In this document: in pieces, positions 1 through 11,249 of the stretch | Position numbering within the stretch: the stretch's first letter is position 1 | How the letters are laid out: every line of letters begins with the position of its first letter | Source of the DNA: Siphonodentalium dalli | Taxonomy: Eukaryota > Mollusca > Scaphopoda > Gadilida > Siphonodentaliidae | Direction of reading: 5' to 3' | Assembly (NCBI GenBank): GCA_032622095.1 | Contig: CP136069.1 | Span: forward strand, 123,556,126-123,620,125 | DNA: 64,000 bases | Position numbers and translations under genes: made by a program | The notes under the pieces: generated by a model | The model's database searches: none | Seen by the model: the letters and a program-made list of their open reading frames with translations, nothing else | What the model was told of the DNA's origin: nothing

Positions 1-1840
1 AACTTTTTTTATCAATACGAGTGGTTGAAGAACCCTGGTTTATCAAAATCAAGTGATGCTAAAGAATGCGAAAAAGCTGATACTTTAAAATTTTTAGCCC
101 AACTTTACAAAGAAAAGTTTGAGCTATTGCCATGGGTTGGTGTCCATTGTCCATGCGTGTGTCAGTGTGGACATCCGTGCATCAACAATTTGCTTCGGCA
201 CGCCATACAGGCCTTATCCATCATCTGATCTTCACCAAACTTCATATGTAGCTTCAGGGTGACCTATAGATAGGAGCTATTGAATTTTTCAATGAAATAC
301 ATGGCTGCCAGCAGCCAACTTGGATTTATAATTTGAATCCATTGACACACCCTACAGCCTGTATTTATGGCTGGATCATTTTAAAATATTGCACATATGA
401 TTTTGATCACCTGTAAATGGAAGCTATCAAATTTGAACGATTTACGATGAAAAACGTGGCTGCCGGCAGCCATCATGGATTTTACTCTTTGCATGACTAA
501 ATCCTTTGGCACACCCTACAGACCACATCCCTCATCCGATCATCACCAAACCTCATGTGGATCTTCAGGGTGACCTCTAGATGTGAGCCTCCTATTTTGT
601 CTGAAATTTTAAATTTTGAAATTTGAAAAACATGGCCATGTTAAAAATGCAATGTAGTCAGTACAGTGTATGTTCAAAATGTAGCAGATAAGTCATGCAC
701 CAATCATGAGATAACTGGGTGTTTCCAAGTTCCATGATGTTCAAATTGACATTCGGGACTCGCAGTTTCAGCAGAACTTTTTTATCAATACGAGCGGTTG
801 AAGAACCCTTGTTTATCAAAATCACATGATTTTAGATAGTAGAATGCGAAAAAGCTGATACTTTAGAATTTTTAGCTCAACTTTACAAAGTAAAATTTGA
901 ACTAATGCCATGGGTTGCTGACCATCGTCCGTGCTTGCATCGTTGTGGACATCTGTGCATCAACAATTTCCTTTGACACGCCCCACAGGCCGCATCCCTC
1001 ATCCGATCTTCACCAAACTTAATATGTAGCTTCAGGGTGCCCTGCGGATAGCAGTTATTGAATTTTTCCATATTTCGATGCAGCCATCTTGGATTTCAAA
1101 TTTGAATGCATCGGCATACCCAAGAGCCCGTATTTATGGCCAGATCATTTCAATATTTTGCAGGCATGATTGTGATCACCTGTAGATGGAAGCTATTTAA
1201 TTTGAACGATTTACGATGAAAAACCATGGCTGCCGGCAGCCATCATGGAATTTACTCTTTGCATCACTAAATCATTTGGCACACCCTACAGACCACATCC
1301 CTCATCCGATCATCCACCAAACTTCATATGGATCTTCGGGGTGACCTCTAGATGGGAGCCTCCTATTTTGACTGAAATTTTTTGAAAAACATGGCCACCA
1401 GCCGCCATCTTGGAATTTACTTTTTGTATGACTAATTCCTTCGGCACACCCTACAGGCCACATCTCTAAACCAATCGCCACCAAACTTCATATGGATCTT
1501 CGGGGTGACCTTTAGATGGGAGCCTCCTATTTTTACCGAAATGTTAAAAAAATGTTAAAAAACTTGGCTGCCAGCAGCCATCTTGGATTTCAAATTTTAA
1601 TCCATCAGCACACCCCGCAGCATGCATTTATTGGAGAATTTATTTGAGAACTTACAGGCATGTTTAGAATCACATTTAGATGGGAGCTATCAAATTTTAA
1701 CAATATTCGATCAAAAACATGGCCACCGGCAGCCATCTTGGATTTTACTCTTTGCATTACTAAATCCTTTGGCACACCCTACAGACCACATCCCTAATCT
1801 GATGATCACCAAACTCCACATGGATCTTCGGGGTGACCTC
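1..1840 (+). repeat. R1 tandem diverged repeat block
   Basis: Units of roughly 200 bp repeat the phrases CATCCCTCATCCGATCATC, ACCAAACTTCATATGGATC, GGGGTGACCTCTAGATGGGA and TTTGGCACACCCTACAGACC, with a higher-order unit of about 775 bp (the opening of the window recurs from about 774). All copies are diverged and frequently stopped in every frame, so this is not coding. The array resumes at 3032 after the hAT insertion and recurs at 25560-26350, 32190-32310 and 58930-59620. Confidence 0.85.
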
Positions 1841-3031
1841 CAGTGTTCGCGCTGTCGGTAGCCAAATTAGCCAATGGCTAATATTTTTCGAATTTGGCTA
1901 ATAAAAATTTCATTTGGCTAAACTTTTGGCTAAACTTTTTTTGAACCCAAATGGAGACTGATAGCATGGAGCCAGAAAGCTAATTAATAAAAGCGCTCAA
2001 TAGATCGACATTCAAGACGAAGTTAGGTGACGATCGAAAGTATTTCATTATTGTCGTACTTATGAAATATCGTACAAAGGGAAACCCGATCGACAACTAT
2101 CAACCAAGCGATCATAAAGTGATATGCAATCATCTTTAGTTTTCACAAGACGGACAAACAAAGACGCATGGACATTAAACCGACCGTGGTTGAATTATGA
2201 CAATGTGAAGAAAGCAATGTTTTGTAAAGTGCATTGACGCCGGTATATAAGCAATTTGTTCGTAACATGTGCAGGCTGTTTTAATCTGGAGAAAGATTAC
2301 GTCACTCTGCACGAAGCAGCAAAAGGTCATTATTAATTTTTACATTTAATCCCCTAATCCCCCAGTCAGCCCATTGTCTGTCTGGTCACTCACGGCGCGC
2401 CTGCACAATGCATGTTTATGATGACATTGTATTTATGACGGTCGAGGTTTATGAGCACCAAGTGTAAGACAATAGCTTAATCAGCCAAATGTGAATCACG
2501 ACAGATATTTTGTGGCTATTTGTCGTCAATACCGATACAGTCAAAATAATATGCATGCTTTTATGACATATTGTAATTTGATAATGGCGTAACAATATTA
2601 AGTTATTAGTTTCCAGATGTCACTTAGATATTTTCGCAAGGATAACTATTTAATGATTTAAAAATAGATATTGATATAAAACAAAAAAATAATCACATTA
2701 AGAAGGACAATACCGGGTCACCCCCCCCCCCCCCCCCCCCCCAAATCACTCTTTCACATAAAGATTAATAAATTTTTAATAAATGATATATATAAAAATA
2801 CTTGTAGTTCATCAAAATTATTTAAACTATTGTGTATTTTACCTTTGTCTGTTAGATTTTACGTTTTAGTCATTAATTGTGAACCGACCAGAAAACGATG
2901 ATTTAATTTGGCCAAAGTTGTTTTTAATTTGGCCAAAAAACATTTGGCTAAAGTTTTTTTCATTTGGCTAATAAAATTTTCATTTGGCTAAACTTTTGGC
3001 TAAACTTTTTTTCGGTCCAGCGCGAACACTG
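1841..3031. mobile_element. hAT-type DNA transposon, degenerate, inserted in R1
   Basis: Perfect 14-bp terminal inverted repeats CAGTGTTCGCGCTG (1841-1854) and its complement (3018-3031), flanked by an exact 8-bp target duplication GTGACCTC at 1833-1840 and 3032-3039. CAGTG ends and an 8-bp duplication are hallmarks of the hAT superfamily. Subterminal ATTTGGCTAA motifs occur at both ends, as a direct repeat of about 55 bp. The 1191-bp interior keeps a transposase zinc-finger relic and a poly-C tract (about 2720-2742). The host is an R1 unit whose sequence resumes seamlessly. Confidence 0.93.
2142..2328 (+). pseudogene. hAT transposase N-terminal zinc-finger relic
   Basis: One frame reads AWTLNRPWLNYD, AMFCKVH, a single stop, then SNLFVTCAGCFNLEKDYVTL and HEAAKGH. 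This is the RPWL..., MFC.VC, LFVTGC.NF, H..SK.H layout of the TTF-type zinc finger found before the catalytic domain in hAT/ZNF862-like proteins. One in-frame stop and loss of the catalytic core make it nonfunctional. Identification by motif memory only. Confidence 0.6.
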
Positions 3032-3260
3032 GTGACCTCCAGATGTGAGCCTCCTATTTTGACCGAAATTCGTTGAAAAAACATGCCTGCCAGTGGCCAT
3101 CTTAGGAGTTACTCTTTGTATGACTAAATCCTTTGGCACACCCTACAGACCATATCCCTCATCTGATCATCACCAATCTTCATATGGATCTTCGGGGTGA
3201 CATCTAGGTGGGAGCCTCCAATTTTGAAGGTAATTAGTCGAAAAACATGGCTGACCCTCC
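3032..3260 (+). repeat. R1 repeat, continuation after the hAT element
   Basis: R1 resumes at the target-site copy GTGACCTC and continues through one further unit with the ATCCCTCATCTGATCATCAC and GACATCTAGGTGGGAGCC phrases. The following 3260-3713 shows no repeat or gene that I can recognise and is ALG14 intron. Confidence 0.8.
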
Positions 3261-3713
3261 TTATAATGAAATGCGCTGATTGTCCATTTTAGGGTCCCTT
3301 CACTGCTACTCAGAATATTTCCCCTGACCAGATGGTTCAATGAAAAGTTGGAAAACTGGACAGATGGAATTCCAATTTCAGAGTTGCTGCTGTTGTGAAA
3401 ATATCATTTCATTTATTGCATGTGTTGCATTTTATTTCATGTTTTAATTAATGCCCTTTGTAGGCAGTAATATAATATTGTGTGTGATCTGAAAATTAAT
3501 TTGATCTTGGTACATCTACCAATATCAACTGTAGCAATACAATTTTCTGAAAACTGAGTTCCGGAAAACTGGGTTGATCCCCAGGGAGTTCTGGATGCTC
3601 TGATTAAGTATTATTGTAGTAGCCGATTTATTTATGTTAAATTGTTTTGTTTTACTGCCATTTAACCCTTTGTAAATTGAAAGAATGTCATATAATTATC
3701 TTTTATATTGCAG

Positions 3714-3836
3714 TATATGTTCTACAGAATTCCACGGAGTAGGGAAGTGAAGCAACCATGGCATAGTTCTGTTATCTCCACCATTTACTCGGTCATCTAC
3801 TCTGTGCCTTTAGTGTTCAAAATGAAACCAGATGTG
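3714..3836 (+). CDS. ALG14: ALG14 internal exon
   Basis: Acceptor TTATATTGCAG just before 3714 and donor GTAAGT at 3837; 41 codons, phase 0 on both sides. Encodes the RIPRSREV block and ends in KPDV, continuing directly into the next exon's ILCNGPG. An alternative upstream reading in the same frame exists only because the intron is open for a few codons. Confidence 0.92.
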
Positions 3837-6800
3837 GTAAGTTGCTTTAGGTGTATATATACAGGGCCAGGAGCATACGTCATATTTTTCTCAAAATGGC
3901 AGCAAGATATCATGCCTGGAAATTACAAGAATCGTTTTTATTTGTATGTATGGATGGCACACATAATGCTGACATCTGGATCAGCCATCCATCTTCTGTC
4001 TGTCTGTAAACACATGCTATATCAGATGTGACAACTCAAGTATTTTTTATCAGATCCTGTTCATATTGTATGTGCAGGTTTATGATGACACACCCTTCAC
4101 TTGTTTTTGATCGGTTCTGAAAGTACCACTTCTCCATCCTTCCCATGGACATTTGCTATCCGATGCGATAACTCAAACAGATCTTGTTTAAATTTCATTA
4201 CAAATCCACAGTATATAAACATTTTCACATCTACTTTAGTCTATGAAATACCAATAATTTAGGTATATATTATTACAGAAATCATGACAGAGCTATGTAC
4301 GACCATAGTATAATCTTTGTAGCCACATTTTGAAGAAGTCTCTAAGAGTTCAGTAACTTTAACAGGTAACATCATTTTAGCTCCAGTATTATGAATATAG
4401 CCATAACTATGCGTTGTTGATATTTTGTAAAATTACATTAATCTCATATTTTCCAGATTCTGTGCAATGGTCCGGGTACATGTGTTCCTATAGCTATCTC
4501 TGGAGTGTTACTGAAGGTATGTGACAACAATATTGGGATCTATTTTTGTTCTGACTTGATAAAGACCATTTACTTTATAATATTTTCTCTGTGGATGAAA
4601 AAAGTAATTATTTGTATGTGCACTGTATTTCGAGGCAGAGTGTTATAATGTTAGTACAGTGACAAACCATGTCACCATAAAACAATTTCATGTTGTTATA
4701 ACAACAACCCCAATAGGCCATGCATCTATGGATCACCGGTGATAACTGAAGGCTGTTTGAAAACAAATCTTGTACAAAATTTGGATGTTCTACTTTAGAT
4801 TGTTCAAAGTACGTACCCGTTTTGGGACAAATTTGGCATATAAATACAGCTTATCATACCACCAATACAAGTAAAGCAACTTTTGGCGGTTATTTTCGGG
4901 TGTTTGTAAGAAGATAACACAATTCTACTCACCATTTCGAATTATTTTTTCTCTTTCTCTGCCTCGAATAATAAGGACTACAATAACACGCCCCCGATCC
5001 CCCATTGATATTATCAAGGATATCTTCAGATGTGGCAATCATAATGCTATGAAACATTGGGAAGATAATCTTTTAAATATGACCAACATAATCTTATAAC
5101 TAATGATATATTTATCGGCTACATGCTTGAGTGAACACTATTCGAATTGGAAAAGTCAACTTTGTAATTTTCAAATGTCAGAATTCTTGGTTAACGATAG
5201 GTGGACTTCTCCATGCTGATTTGCACCTGTGGCACAAATGGGAGCGAACAGTCTATAAAAAGAGTGGTTAATGACACTAATTTAAATTAACCCTTTCATG
5301 GTGGGAGCTATGCTGGCGCAGCATTATATATCCTGTGCCAGAGTGCATTCTCTTATATATGGGAGTCTCCCATAGGGAGCCTTGCATTTATAAGAGAATG
5401 CACTGGCTTACAAGGTCATGGTAAATATTGTTAGGCCAATAATGGTTGTAATTTAATCCAGTGCCTACCTATTGACAATGAGGGCACTTGCTATTTTACG
5501 AATATTTATTTCTGTTAGCACAATAACTTGAACAAACGTCAACCAATTTCATTCATATTTGGTATATGGATCTTTCACAATAATGTCGCAAACGAGTTCG
5601 AAAACTAGGTTTGTCCGAATTTGTTTACCTGAGTTACGGCCCTTAGTTTGTCTATTTTTATATATTTTATGACGATTAGCACGATAACTTGAACTAACTT
5701 CAACTGATGCCATTCATATTGGGTATACAGATCTTTCACAACAATATCTCGATCGAGTTCGAATACAAGGTTTGTCCAATTCTTTTTACCTGAGTTACGG
5801 CCCTTAGTTTGTCTATTTTTAGCAATTTTATGACCGTTTATAGCATGATAACTTGAACAAACGTCTGCCGATTCCATTCATATTGGGTATATGGATCTTT
5901 CACAACTATATCTTGATTGAGGTCAAATATCAGGTCTGTCCAATTTATTTCTACCTGAGTTATGGCCCTTAGTTCTGAGTTATGGTTTCTTAATGCGTCC
6001 ATTTTTAGTGATTCTGGGGTTGGACAGATTCACTCTTATGGGCAAAACAACTCGACGAGAGCCATCTTTGATGCGCAACCCTTGTTTGAGTTTTGACTTG
6101 AGCACTACCTCCACACAATAAACAGTGCTCACTCAAGCATGTAAGCACTCAGTGGGTCAAATTATCTCTCTTCATCAAGCCTAATATACTAAATATACAT
6201 GTAATTCCCTAAGTAATCGACTCCTTTAACCACAGCAGAATTATGGGTAACTTTTCAGGATTTAGTCGGAAATATGGCTTGTTGCCATTCATCGGAAAGC
6301 TCTCGGGGAGAGTTTTCCGATGAATGGCAACAAGCCTATTTCTGACTAAATCCTGAAAAGTTACCCATAATTCTGCTGTGGTTAAAGGAGTCGATTACTT
6401 AGGGCATTACTGTACATGTAAATGTTCCCGACATTCGGCCTCAGGATTCTTGAGATACAGTGCAATATGTCACAGGAACCTACTTATTTTTGAGGTGTTT
6501 AGAACATAAAAAGAGTCTGTACCCCTGAATATATCTTTAAAACCTCAACAGTAGATTTATCTTAATTGCTAAAAACAATATTAACTTTTCTATCACGCTC
6601 AGTCGGAATAGCCTAAATTACAACTGTACTGCTGCATATTATAATTATATTCTTATCAAAGTCAAAATTTTGCAAACAAATATTCAATGGCGCTTAATTC
6701 TGTTACTGAGTATTATAGGCTATGCAGACCAGAAATTAATGATTCAAAGATCTTTGAATATACTCTGTATTTTAATTTCCCTTTGATGTTTCATATTTTT

Positions 6801-6984
6801 GTACATATTTCAGTGGTTGCAGATGCACCCTGTGAAGATTGTCTATGTGGAAAGCATTTGTCGAGTGGAAACACTATCACTGTCAGGAAAACTGCTGTAC
6901 CACTTTATAGATGACCTTCTCGTGCAATGGCCACAGCTGCAAAAAGTGTATCCAAAAGCAAAGTTCATCGGCAGACTTGTATGA
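3714..6984 (+). CDS. ALG14: ALG14, UDP-GlcNAc transferase subunit (3' part of gene, three exons)
   Basis: ALG14 anchors the ALG13 catalytic partner to the cytosolic face of the ER; together they add the second GlcNAc to the dolichol-linked oligosaccharide. Joining 3714-3836, 4457-4516 and 6814-6984 gives 117 residues plus stop, all introns in phase 0 with good GT-AG borders. The translation carries RIPRSREV, CNGPGTCVP, YVESICRVETLS and a C-terminal PKAKFIGRLV, which I recognise from animal ALG14 (whole protein about 216 residues). This is therefore the C-terminal half, including the conserved region that contacts ALG13 in the family. N-terminal exons (membrane anchor, GSGGH-type loop) are not seen between 1 and 3713, which is repeat, so they should lie upstream of the window. 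The introns contain a short repeat relic (3848-3930) and no other gene. Confidence 0.93.
3848..3930 (+). repeat. Solo terminal piece of the 48.1-kb element family
   Basis: ACAGGGCCAGGAGCATACGT and the following TCTCAAAATGGCAGCAAGAT resemble the terminal inverted repeats of the element at 48131-49020. Sits in the ALG14 intron immediately after the 3836 splice donor. Confidence 0.45.
4457..4516 (+). CDS. ALG14: ALG14 internal exon
   Basis: Short 60-nt exon, 20 codons. Acceptor TTTTCCAG, donor GTATGT. Encodes the NGPGTCVP glycine-rich block, the best conserved segment of the family, then a short hydrophobic stretch. It is too short to stand out as an ORF; it was found by continuing the ALG14 reading frame. 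Confidence 0.92.
5287..5440. mobile_element. TTAA-2 MITE (CCCTTTCATG family), partial
   Basis: Begins TTAACCCTTTCATGGTGGGA and contains the family hairpin GCATTCTCTTATATATGGGA versus its complement near 5385. The right TTAA end is not present, so it is truncated. Confidence 0.65.
5500..5985 (+). repeat. Tandem repeat of about 162 bp, three copies
   Basis: TAGCAC/TGATAACTTGAAC recurs at about 5516, 5677 and 5841, each followed by CATTCATATTGGGTATA and CTGAGTTACGGCCCTTAG. Diverged copies of the same style occur at 9240-9680 and 40010-40420. Noncoding; belongs to the broad R2-like set of dispersed repeats here. Confidence 0.75.
6199..6418. mobile_element. Mariner-like foldback MITE (CAGTAATGC family)
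   Basis: Nearly complete palindrome: AATCGACTCC, AACCACAGCAGAATTATGGG, GGATTTAGTCGGAAATATGG on the left and the same sequence inverted on the right, meeting at the CTCTCGGGGAGAG centre. Ends read TA-CAGTAATGCCCTAA in better copies, suggesting TA target duplications as in Tc1/mariner elements. Here the left end is slightly eroded. Confidence 0.85.
6814..6984 (+). CDS. ALG14: ALG14 terminal exon
   Basis: Acceptor ACATATTTCAG before 6814; 56 codons then TGA at 6982-6984. Encodes the VESICRVETLSLSG motif and the family C-terminus ending GRLV. The final about 45 bases are echoed by two imperfect copies just downstream (from 7010 and from about 7318), so the end of this exon is part of a small tandem array. 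No AATAAA was noticed close behind the stop. Confidence 0.93.
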   Translation, partial: WLQMHPVKIVYVESICRVETLSLSGKLLYHFIDDLLVQWPQLQKVYPKAKFIGRLV

Positions 6985-7360
6985 CAGGGATTTGTCGGGA
7001 AATCAGAAAGCAAAATTTATCGACAGCCTTCAATAACAGAGGTTTGTCTGAAAATATGGAAGAAAAGACTACATTAATGCTCTAATTAATCGACTCCTTA
7101 ACCACAGCAGAATTATGGGTAACTTTTCAGGATTTAGTCGGAAATATGGCTTGTTGCCATTCTTCGGAAAGCTCTCGACGAGAGCTTTCCGATGAATGAC
7201 AACAAGATATATTTCCGACTAAATCCTGAAAAGTTACCCATAATAATGCTGAGGTTAAGGAGTCGATTAATTAGAGCATTACTGTATTGTAAGAGATGTC
7301 TGTCTGGATATCCGGGAGGAAAGTTCATCAGCAGACTAGTATAACAAAGATCTGTCTACA
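6958..7360 (+). repeat. Short tandem echo of the ALG14 3' end, split by a MITE
   Basis: AAAGTTCATCGGCAGACTTG (in the exon) recurs as AAAATTTATCGACAGCC from 7010 and as AAAGTTCATCAGCAGACTAG from about 7318, with the following GTCTGTCTG-type sequence also repeated. The unit is 52 bp; the MITE at 7071-7286 separates copies two and three. Confidence 0.7.
7071..7286. mobile_element. Mariner-like foldback MITE (CAGTAATGC family)
   Basis: Full palindrome with inner arms TTGCCATTC(A/T)TCGGAAAGC and centre CTCTCGACGAGAG; right end GAGCATTACTGTA intact. Inserted in the tandem array behind ALG14. Confidence 0.88.
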
Positions 7361-7618
7361 TATTCTTACAATTCTATCCATGTATCATGCCTCATTAGTG
7401 TTGTGAATTACTGCGTTATCAACTAGTCAAGTCATTGTACAGCTTCAAGGTGATCCATTACTTTAATTTATGTACTCTTCACAAAGACTGCTTACATGTA
7501 CTTACAAATTTTTTATGTTTTATTATATGGTATCTCTGAATCATGGTGAGGACAAGAAAAAGGCCATGTTAATTTGTGTGTCTGTTAAAATACCATGGAT
7601 AAAAGTATATGATGGAAA

Positions 7619-8075
7619 GCAAGCCTGAGTTTAGTGTGTATGTCATTTGCAGAACGAGGTCCCCAGAGGGTGAATTTAGTGACGCTATCCCGCATAGTGG
7701 GCTAGCATCACTAAATTCACCCACTGGGGACCTCATTCTGTTTTGGCCTCATCTTCTCTGGAATGTTTCTTTATTATAAAATTTTTTAGAAACTTCTTCA
7801 CATAGATTCTATTTCTTTTTTAGTTTAGTTTCTCTATATCCCCATTGGCAGATGACACATTGCATAATCGAGGTTCCCAATGGGTGTACAACACAATATT
7901 CACCATTTGGGAACTAAAATATGAGTTTATGTCTCCCATAGCAGATAAGGCCATGCAGAATGAGGTCCCCAGAGGGTGAATTTGGTTATGCTACCCCGCT
8001 GTGTGAGATAGTCACTAAATTCACCCTCTGGGGACCTCATTCTTCAAATGACAGACGCGCTATAATCAGGCTTGC
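7619..8075. mobile_element. Double-hairpin MITE (GAATGAGGTCCCC family), full copy
   Basis: Ends GCAAGCCTGA and TCAGGCTTGC are inverted. Each end carries its own hairpin made of GAGGTCCCCAGAGGGTGAAT and its complement around an ATCCCGCATAGTGGG-type loop, and a core of about 220 bp lies between. The same design repeats at least eight times in the window. Confidence 0.85.
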
Positions 8076-8490
8076 ATGGAAAGATCAACATTCATTTCTG
8101 GGGATATTCAGATCAGAAGGTAGATAGAGAAGCCCTGGAATTGGATTCATTTTCAAGGATTTTCAGCTAAAAAAGGTGGGTTTTTTTTAGAAGTGAACAA
8201 TTAAATTATGGCAACAATAATTTTATGAAACTTTGCTTCCAAACTAGCTATATATGTTGTTAACACATAATCAGTAAATTCAAAGTCTATGAAATTCTGT
8301 CAAATAGTATTCAAGTTATCGTCCGGACAACAAAATAATCCGCAAATTTGAAGTTGAAAAGTGTGTATAACTCCCATCAGAATTGGTCAGACCCCACGTC
8401 CCCCGAAACAAGGTGGCTTTTTGGGACATTGGATTTTTTTAAGAACAAAGAAGTCAAATTCTGGCAAATTTTTTACTCCAACTTGAACAA

Positions 8491-8738
8491 GCCTTGAAAT
8501 AGTGCATCTGTCATTTGCAGAATGAGGTCCCCAGAGGGTGAATTTAGTGATGCTACCCCACATAGCGGGTTAGCATCACCAAATTCACCCTCTGGGGACC
8601 TCATTCTGCTTAGAACTCAGCAGAATGAGGTTCCCAGAGGGTGAATTTAGTGATGCTAACCCGCTATGCGGGGTAGCATCACTAAATTCTCCCTCTGGGG
8701 ACCTCATTCTGCAAATGACAGGCACACTATTTCAAGGC
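8491..8738. mobile_element. Double-hairpin MITE, core-deleted copy
   Basis: Ends GCCTTGAAATAG and CTATTTCAAGGC are inverted; two GAGGTCCCCAGAGGG hairpins stand back to back with almost no core between them. Confidence 0.85.
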
Positions 8739-8759
8739 ATGTTCTGAAAGGTGAACCAC

Positions 8760-9680
8760 ACACCAAATATCAAGAGATACCTTTGAAAGTTTCTCAAGTT
8801 ATCATATAGACAATATAAATATGATTTCTAAGTCAAAAAAGGGCCATAACTCTTGTCAAAAATCATGGAACCATGACCAAAATTGAATTTGGCCTGCTTC
8901 TTCTTAATTGTGAACCACTTACCAAATATTAAGAATTTCTGTTGAATATTGCTCAAGTTGTCATCCGGATGGACAGACAGGAGCACGCCCCCAGAGGGAT
9001 TGACAGACATGCTGATCATAATAGCCCTAAAAAAATAATTCAGGGCACAAATAGTGCATAACTCCAAATTTAAACTTGATCAGGACTTTCTCTTACAAAA
9101 ACCATTGTATTCTGTTCTGTCAAATAATATTCAACTTATCATCTGGAGAACAAACATTTCAGACGGATGGACACCGCTCTTTTCTATAGTCCACCAGATT
9201 GTTTTTCAGGGAACAATAAGTTCAACGAACAGCCTTTCTTATTAGCTGAACATGTGATAACTTTAACAAACATTCAGATTTTTACCAACATTGAATCATG
9301 TCTTCCACTCAGGAATCTCTTGGATGAGTTGACTGAGTTCGAAAACCAATCCTGCCCAAATCCTGCCTCCTGGATTGAACCAGATGTCTATTTTGTGATT
9401 GTAAGTGCGATAACTGTAACAAATGTAATAAGATTTTGAATAAATTAGAATCATGCCTTCTACTCCTGAATGTCTTGGATTATTTCTAAAACCAGTCCTG
9501 CCCTTTTTTTTCCACTACTAATGAACCTCTTGGACGAGTTCGAAAACTATTCCTGCCCAATTTATTGTTCAGGGGTTATTCTGACTCCTGGATTGTATAC
9601 CAAGTGTCTTATTTTGCTACTTAGCGTGATAACTGTAATTTTGACCAAAACAATTTTGTGGGTTCTATGTTCACATTGAC
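8760..9680. repeat. R2-like tandem repeat tract
   Basis: Phrases such as CCATAACTC, ATCATCCGGA-type, GAACCAGATGTC and CTCTTGGACGAGTTCG recur in diverged form. Short open frames here come from repeat periodicity. No conserved protein seen. Confidence 0.6.
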
Positions 9681-9955
9681 GCGGTGGTCCAATCAATGAT
9701 TAGCATGCTGACTCGTAACTTCATGATTTGACGACGTCATGTAGTCGATTCCCATTTGCTGCCATTTGGAGTCACACAGTGTTAGTCGGTTTCGGCAAGC
9801 GGCTTAGTAATGCAATTGTCACAGGGGACCGAGTACCTCGCTTGGAGACGAAATGCTCAATCGGAAATTTTGCTCATGCTGGCAGAATGTCGGTTCCAGG
9901 GTAATTATTGCCCCACTCATTAAAACTAACTGCTCTATAATATAATAAATGGATC
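9677..9955 (+). repeat. tRNA-derived SINE
   Basis: The head GCGGTGGTCCAATCAATGAT followed by TAGCATGCTGACTCGTAAC resembles a tRNA A box, and GTAGTCGATTCCC is a B box. A unique body containing ACCGAGTACCTCGCTTGGAG follows, then an A/T-rich tail with AATAAA. Size and layout suit a SINE; it is not a functional tRNA. Confidence 0.6.
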
Positions 9956-10417
9956 AATTATTGATTTTTTTATTAACATAACATTTCTTGGCAGTTTATA
10001 TAATAAATCCAAACAAATTTTCATTTTTTTATAACTTTTTCTGGATTTTAGGATATTGAAATGGATTTTGCTGTGCTGAATTCAGAATTGAATAACATTT
10101 CCAATGGTATAAAAAATGAACATAACCAACACCATGCACCTAAACACTGTCTACAATTAAGTCAAAGTACCACTGGGTGCCCAGGGTCAGGGTGTCGATC
10201 GTTGTGAGGAGCCAGGGTTCAAAGGTTAATACCCAAGCACAGGTTTCTTAATCCATAACTCGACCACAGCAAATATGATGTGTATGTCATGTTTTTCTTA
10301 CCCCCCCCCCCCCACTACGTATACCATAGCTCAGTCAGTAAAGTTCATAAAGCACCAAGCTATCATAAATTGTTCAGCTCTGGTGATGCTGATTTGATTT
10401 GTATTGGGGGGGGGGGG

Positions 10418-10732
10418 GGGGCTCAGTAGCTCAATTGGTTATGGGTACAACTCTAAGGTTTTGACCTCCAGTGCTGGTGATGAGGGTTCAAATCCACATG
10501 TTTCCATCGTGGACTTTGTAATTGGAAATCGTTATCTGGTGGAGTTGCCAGTTACTCACCGATGATCAGTCAGTTGTTTGCCACACTTGGTCAACGAGTT
10601 TATCAGCCATTGACATCACTGTTAGATTAGCCATAAGTGTGCGGATTTCCTCCACCACTAAAACTGGCAATGTCATGATATGGCCTTAGTTGCTAAAAGC
10701 AACATTAAACCCCAATCAATCAATCGACCAAT
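10418..10732 (+). repeat. tRNA-derived SINE after a poly-G tract
   Basis: TAGCTCAATTGGTTA (A box) and GGTTCAAATCC (B box) about 45 nt apart, a body, and the tail GTTGCTAAAAGCAACATTAA followed by an AATC-type simple repeat. This is a typical invertebrate SINE layout. Poly-C (10301-10314) and poly-G (10407-10420) runs lie just upstream. Confidence 0.75.
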
Positions 10733-10757
10733 TTATTTGCATTGAGCATGGTTTGAA

Positions 10758-11162
10758 GCCTGGAAAAAGTGTTTCTGACATTTGCAGAATAAGGTCCCAG
10801 AGGATGAATTTAGTGACACAAATTCACCCTCTGGGAATGTCATTCTGGTTAGGCCTCAACTGCAATGGGAGCCCTAGTATAAGATTAAAGTTCCCCAGTT
10901 GAAGTCCGTGATGTGTTAGTCATCTCGAGGTGATGTTAACCCATTAGTCACCTCGATTATAAATTTTATCCTCAAATTAGGGGATAAAGAAACTGAATAA
11001 CTAAAAACATTGTTATAAATTTGAGATACTTTCCAGAAGATGAGGCCTAAGCAGAATGGGGGTCCACAGAGGGTGAATTTGGTGATAGCCAGCTGTGCAG
11101 GGTAGCATCACTAAATTCACCCTCTGTGGACCTCATTCTGCAAATGTCAGACAGTCATGCAT
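10758..11162. mobile_element. Double-hairpin MITE
   Basis: GCCTGGAAAAAGTG start, left hairpin with shortened loop, a core containing CACCTCGATTATAAATTTTA, right hairpin to CTGCAAATGTCAGACAGTCA. Diverged but full-length. Confidence 0.75.
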
Positions 11163-11249
11163 GGATTGTTCCATGGAATGAGGTATCCATATTGAAGATT
11201 CATACAGCAAGTTTGTCAACTCCAGGGGGTTGTGTGTAGTGGCATGAGA

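Noticed and set aside
10420-10500. Possible functional tRNA gene with A and B boxes
   Set aside because: No acceptor-stem pairing or tRNA-length fold; it continues into a SINE body and tail.
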